Below, piece after piece: positions 3,961-5,310 of a DNA stretch of 5,310 nt. The notes under the pieces were generated by a model. The model was not told the origin of the DNA. It saw nothing but the letters and a program-made list of their open reading frames with translations, and made no database searches. A program made the position numbers and the translations under genes. The stretch is from an uncultured Litorilinea sp. (lineage in GTDB: Bacteria > Chloroflexota > Anaerolineae > Caldilineales > Caldilineaceae), in the NCBI GenBank assembly GCA_946885925.1, contig CAMPHP010000294.1, forward strand, positions 1 to 5,310. The letters are read 5' to 3'. The first letter of the stretch is position 1. Each line of letters opens with the position of its first letter.

Positions 3961-5310
3961 GTGACTTCCCGCCCTGACATTGTGCTCTTGGTGCTCGACA
4001 CCCAGCGTGCCGACCGGCTGTCGGCCTATGGGTATCCAGCCCAGACTTCACCCAATCTTGATGCTTTTGCGGCGGATGCCACCCTTTTCCGCCATGCTAT
4101 AACGCCAGCCCAGTGGACAGTGCCCACCCATTCGTCACTCTTCACCGGCCTTTATCCCTCCGTCCACAATACCCGGCAATCCTTTTCCATTTTGCCAAAG
4201 GAGATCCCCACGGTAGCCGAACGCTTAAGTGAAAACGGCTATTTTACGGCGGCCTTTTGCAACAACCCTTTGGTTGGCGTAGTGGACAATGGACTGCGCC
4301 GGGGCTTTGCCAGCTTTCTTAACTACTCAGGGCTATTGACTTCAAGGCCCAATCAAGCTGGCAAAAAGCCTGCCCTCTTTGGCAGCTATCGCCAATGGTT
4401 CAAGCGCCATCTCTCCAGCCGCATCCATGCCCTGCAAGATCGCTTTGCACGTTCCGATGCGATGTTGGAGTTTGCCCTGACGACTCCTTTTATGTTGATG
4501 GTCTGGCAGACGGCTTTGAGCTTTAAGGGCAACACGGGTAAGTCGCTCAATGACGCGGCCAAACTGCTGATTAACCGTAAAGGCGTGGGCAAAGACAGCC
4601 CTATCTTCACCTTTATCAACTTGATGGGCACGCACATGCCCTTTCATCCCAGCCGCCATCATATTGAGCGTTTTGCACCCGAATTTCTGCGCGACAAAAC
4701 GGCCCAACGCTATCTTCAACGCTTTAACAGCGACGTGCTAGGCTGGCTTACGCCCATTGGTGCCAAGATGGCTGCAGAACACCAAGGGGTTATTTCCGGC
4801 ATGTATGATGCCGAAATCGCGACGCAAGATGAATTGCTGGGCAGTTTCTTTGATAAGCTGCGCCGGTCGGGTAAACTCGACCAGACTTTGTTCATTGTGG
4901 TTGCAGATCATGGCGAACACCTAGGCGAGAAGCATTTTATCGGCCATAATGTCACGCTTTATAATGAACTGACCCATGTGCCGTTGATTGTGCGTGACCC
5001 TAGTGGGAATTTTGCCCACGGCACGCAACCCGACCATCTGGTCTCCACTCGCCGAGTCTTCCACACCATTCTCGCGGGCGCGGGATTGGCCGAAGATCAC
5101 GAAGAAGCCTATAGCCTTGCCCACGGTCCTGCTATGGACCCTGACCAAGGCATTGTCTATTCGGAGGCTGTGACGCCGCAGAACGTCCTCAACATCATCA
5201 CCAAACATGCGCCCGAACTGGTGCGCGAATATCGTTGTGACCAGCCACGTCGGGCGATCTGGCAAGATCGCCATAAATTGATTCTGACCGGCAACGATAT
5301 GGTTGAAATG
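3961..5310 (+). CDS. Sulfatase/alkaline-phosphatase superfamily enzyme, 3'-truncated
   Basis: The frame stays open to the right edge for 450 codons, and the C-terminus is missing. Superfamily members hydrolyse or transfer sulfate or phosphate esters with bound metal. The metal-binding N-terminal strand is IVLLVLDTQRADRLSAYG (7-24) with Asp13. The active-site block WTVPTHSSLFTGLYPSVH (52-69) aligns with the sulfatase signature CxPSRxSLLTG; the nucleophile position is Thr53 and the Arg position is His57. NLMGTHMPFHP (220-230) supplies a substrate-side His225. VVADHGEHLGEKHFIGHN (313-330) holds Asp316, His317 and His329. A hydrophobic helix at about 168-188 might touch the membrane. No signal peptide is seen. 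GTG 3961 is chosen because an in-frame TAG lies at 3952-3954 and GAAAGGT (3946-3952) precedes it; the alternative TTG 3955 is too close to that site. True sulfatase activity is doubtful; a Thr nucleophile suits phosphodiesterases, phosphatases or phosphotransferases. Confidence 0.88.
   Translation, partial: MTSRPDIVLLVLDTQRADRLSAYGYPAQTSPNLDAFAADATLFRHAITPAQWTVPTHSSLFTGLYPSVHNTRQSFSILPKEIPTVAERLSENGYFTAAFCNNPLVGVVDNGLRRGFASFLNYSGLLTSRPNQAGKKPALFGSYRQWFKRHLSSRIHALQDRFARSDAMLEFALTTPFMLMVWQTALSFKGNTGKSLNDAAKLLINRKGVGKDSPIFTFINLMGTHMPFHPSRHHIERFAPEFLRDKTAQRYLQRFNSDVLGWLTPIGAKMAAEHQGVISGMYDAEIATQDELLGSFFDKLRRSGKLDQTLFIVVADHGEHLGEKHFIGHNVTLYNELTHVPLIVRDPSGNFAHGTQPDHLVSTRRVFHTILAGAGLAEDHEEAYSLAHGPAMDPDQGIVYSEAVTPQNVLNIITKHAPELVREYRCDQPRRAIWQDRHKLILTGNDMVEM

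Noticed and set aside
4342..5274. Several minus-strand frames of 60-125 codons opposite the sulfatase-like gene.
   Set aside because: The plus-strand frame has clear superfamily motifs throughout; these are antisense shadows.

Overview
The window looks like a bacterial chromosome segment of moderate GC content. The PrmC sequence (an ANLPYI motif in place of the usual NPPY, then a VRDYEPRLALEAGPEGLD stretch) reminds me of Chloroflexota proteins. That is recollection of family sequences, not a search, and the assignment is weak.

Layout. (1) Positions 2-655 (+) hold the C-terminal 217 residues of peptide chain release factor 1 (prfA), cut by the left edge. (2) Positions 717-1625 (+) hold prmC, the glutamine methyltransferase that modifies the GGQ motif of release factors. 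The two genes are a functional pair and probably one operon, closed by a large hairpin at 1632-1695. (3) Positions 1626-1981 are a gene-free spacer with a terminator, a near-CRP-like palindrome, a possible -10 element and a long imperfect hairpin. (4) Positions 1982-2626 (+) encode a small class I SAM-dependent methyltransferase with higher GC at third codon positions than prmC. (5) Positions 2651-3460 (-) encode a second, ArsM-like SAM methyltransferase, tail to tail with the first and only 24 bp away. (6) Positions 3461-3960 are an AT-rich 500-bp spacer between two divergently read genes, holding 15-bp tandem repeats and several palindromes. (7) Positions 3961-5310 (+) hold a sulfatase/alkaline-phosphatase-superfamily enzyme, cut by the right edge, with Thr where sulfatases carry the formylglycine-forming Cys or Ser.

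How the parts fit. prfA-prmC is conserved translation-termination machinery. The two methyltransferases and the sulfatase-like gene look like accessory cargo downstream of it, each with its own regulatory region. No mobile-element gene, CRISPR array, tRNA or rRNA was seen. I find no clear evidence of a wholly new multi-gene system. The items most worth checking are the ArsM-like protein lacking arsenic-binding cysteines, the Thr-centred sulfatase homologue, and the palindromes in the two long spacers.
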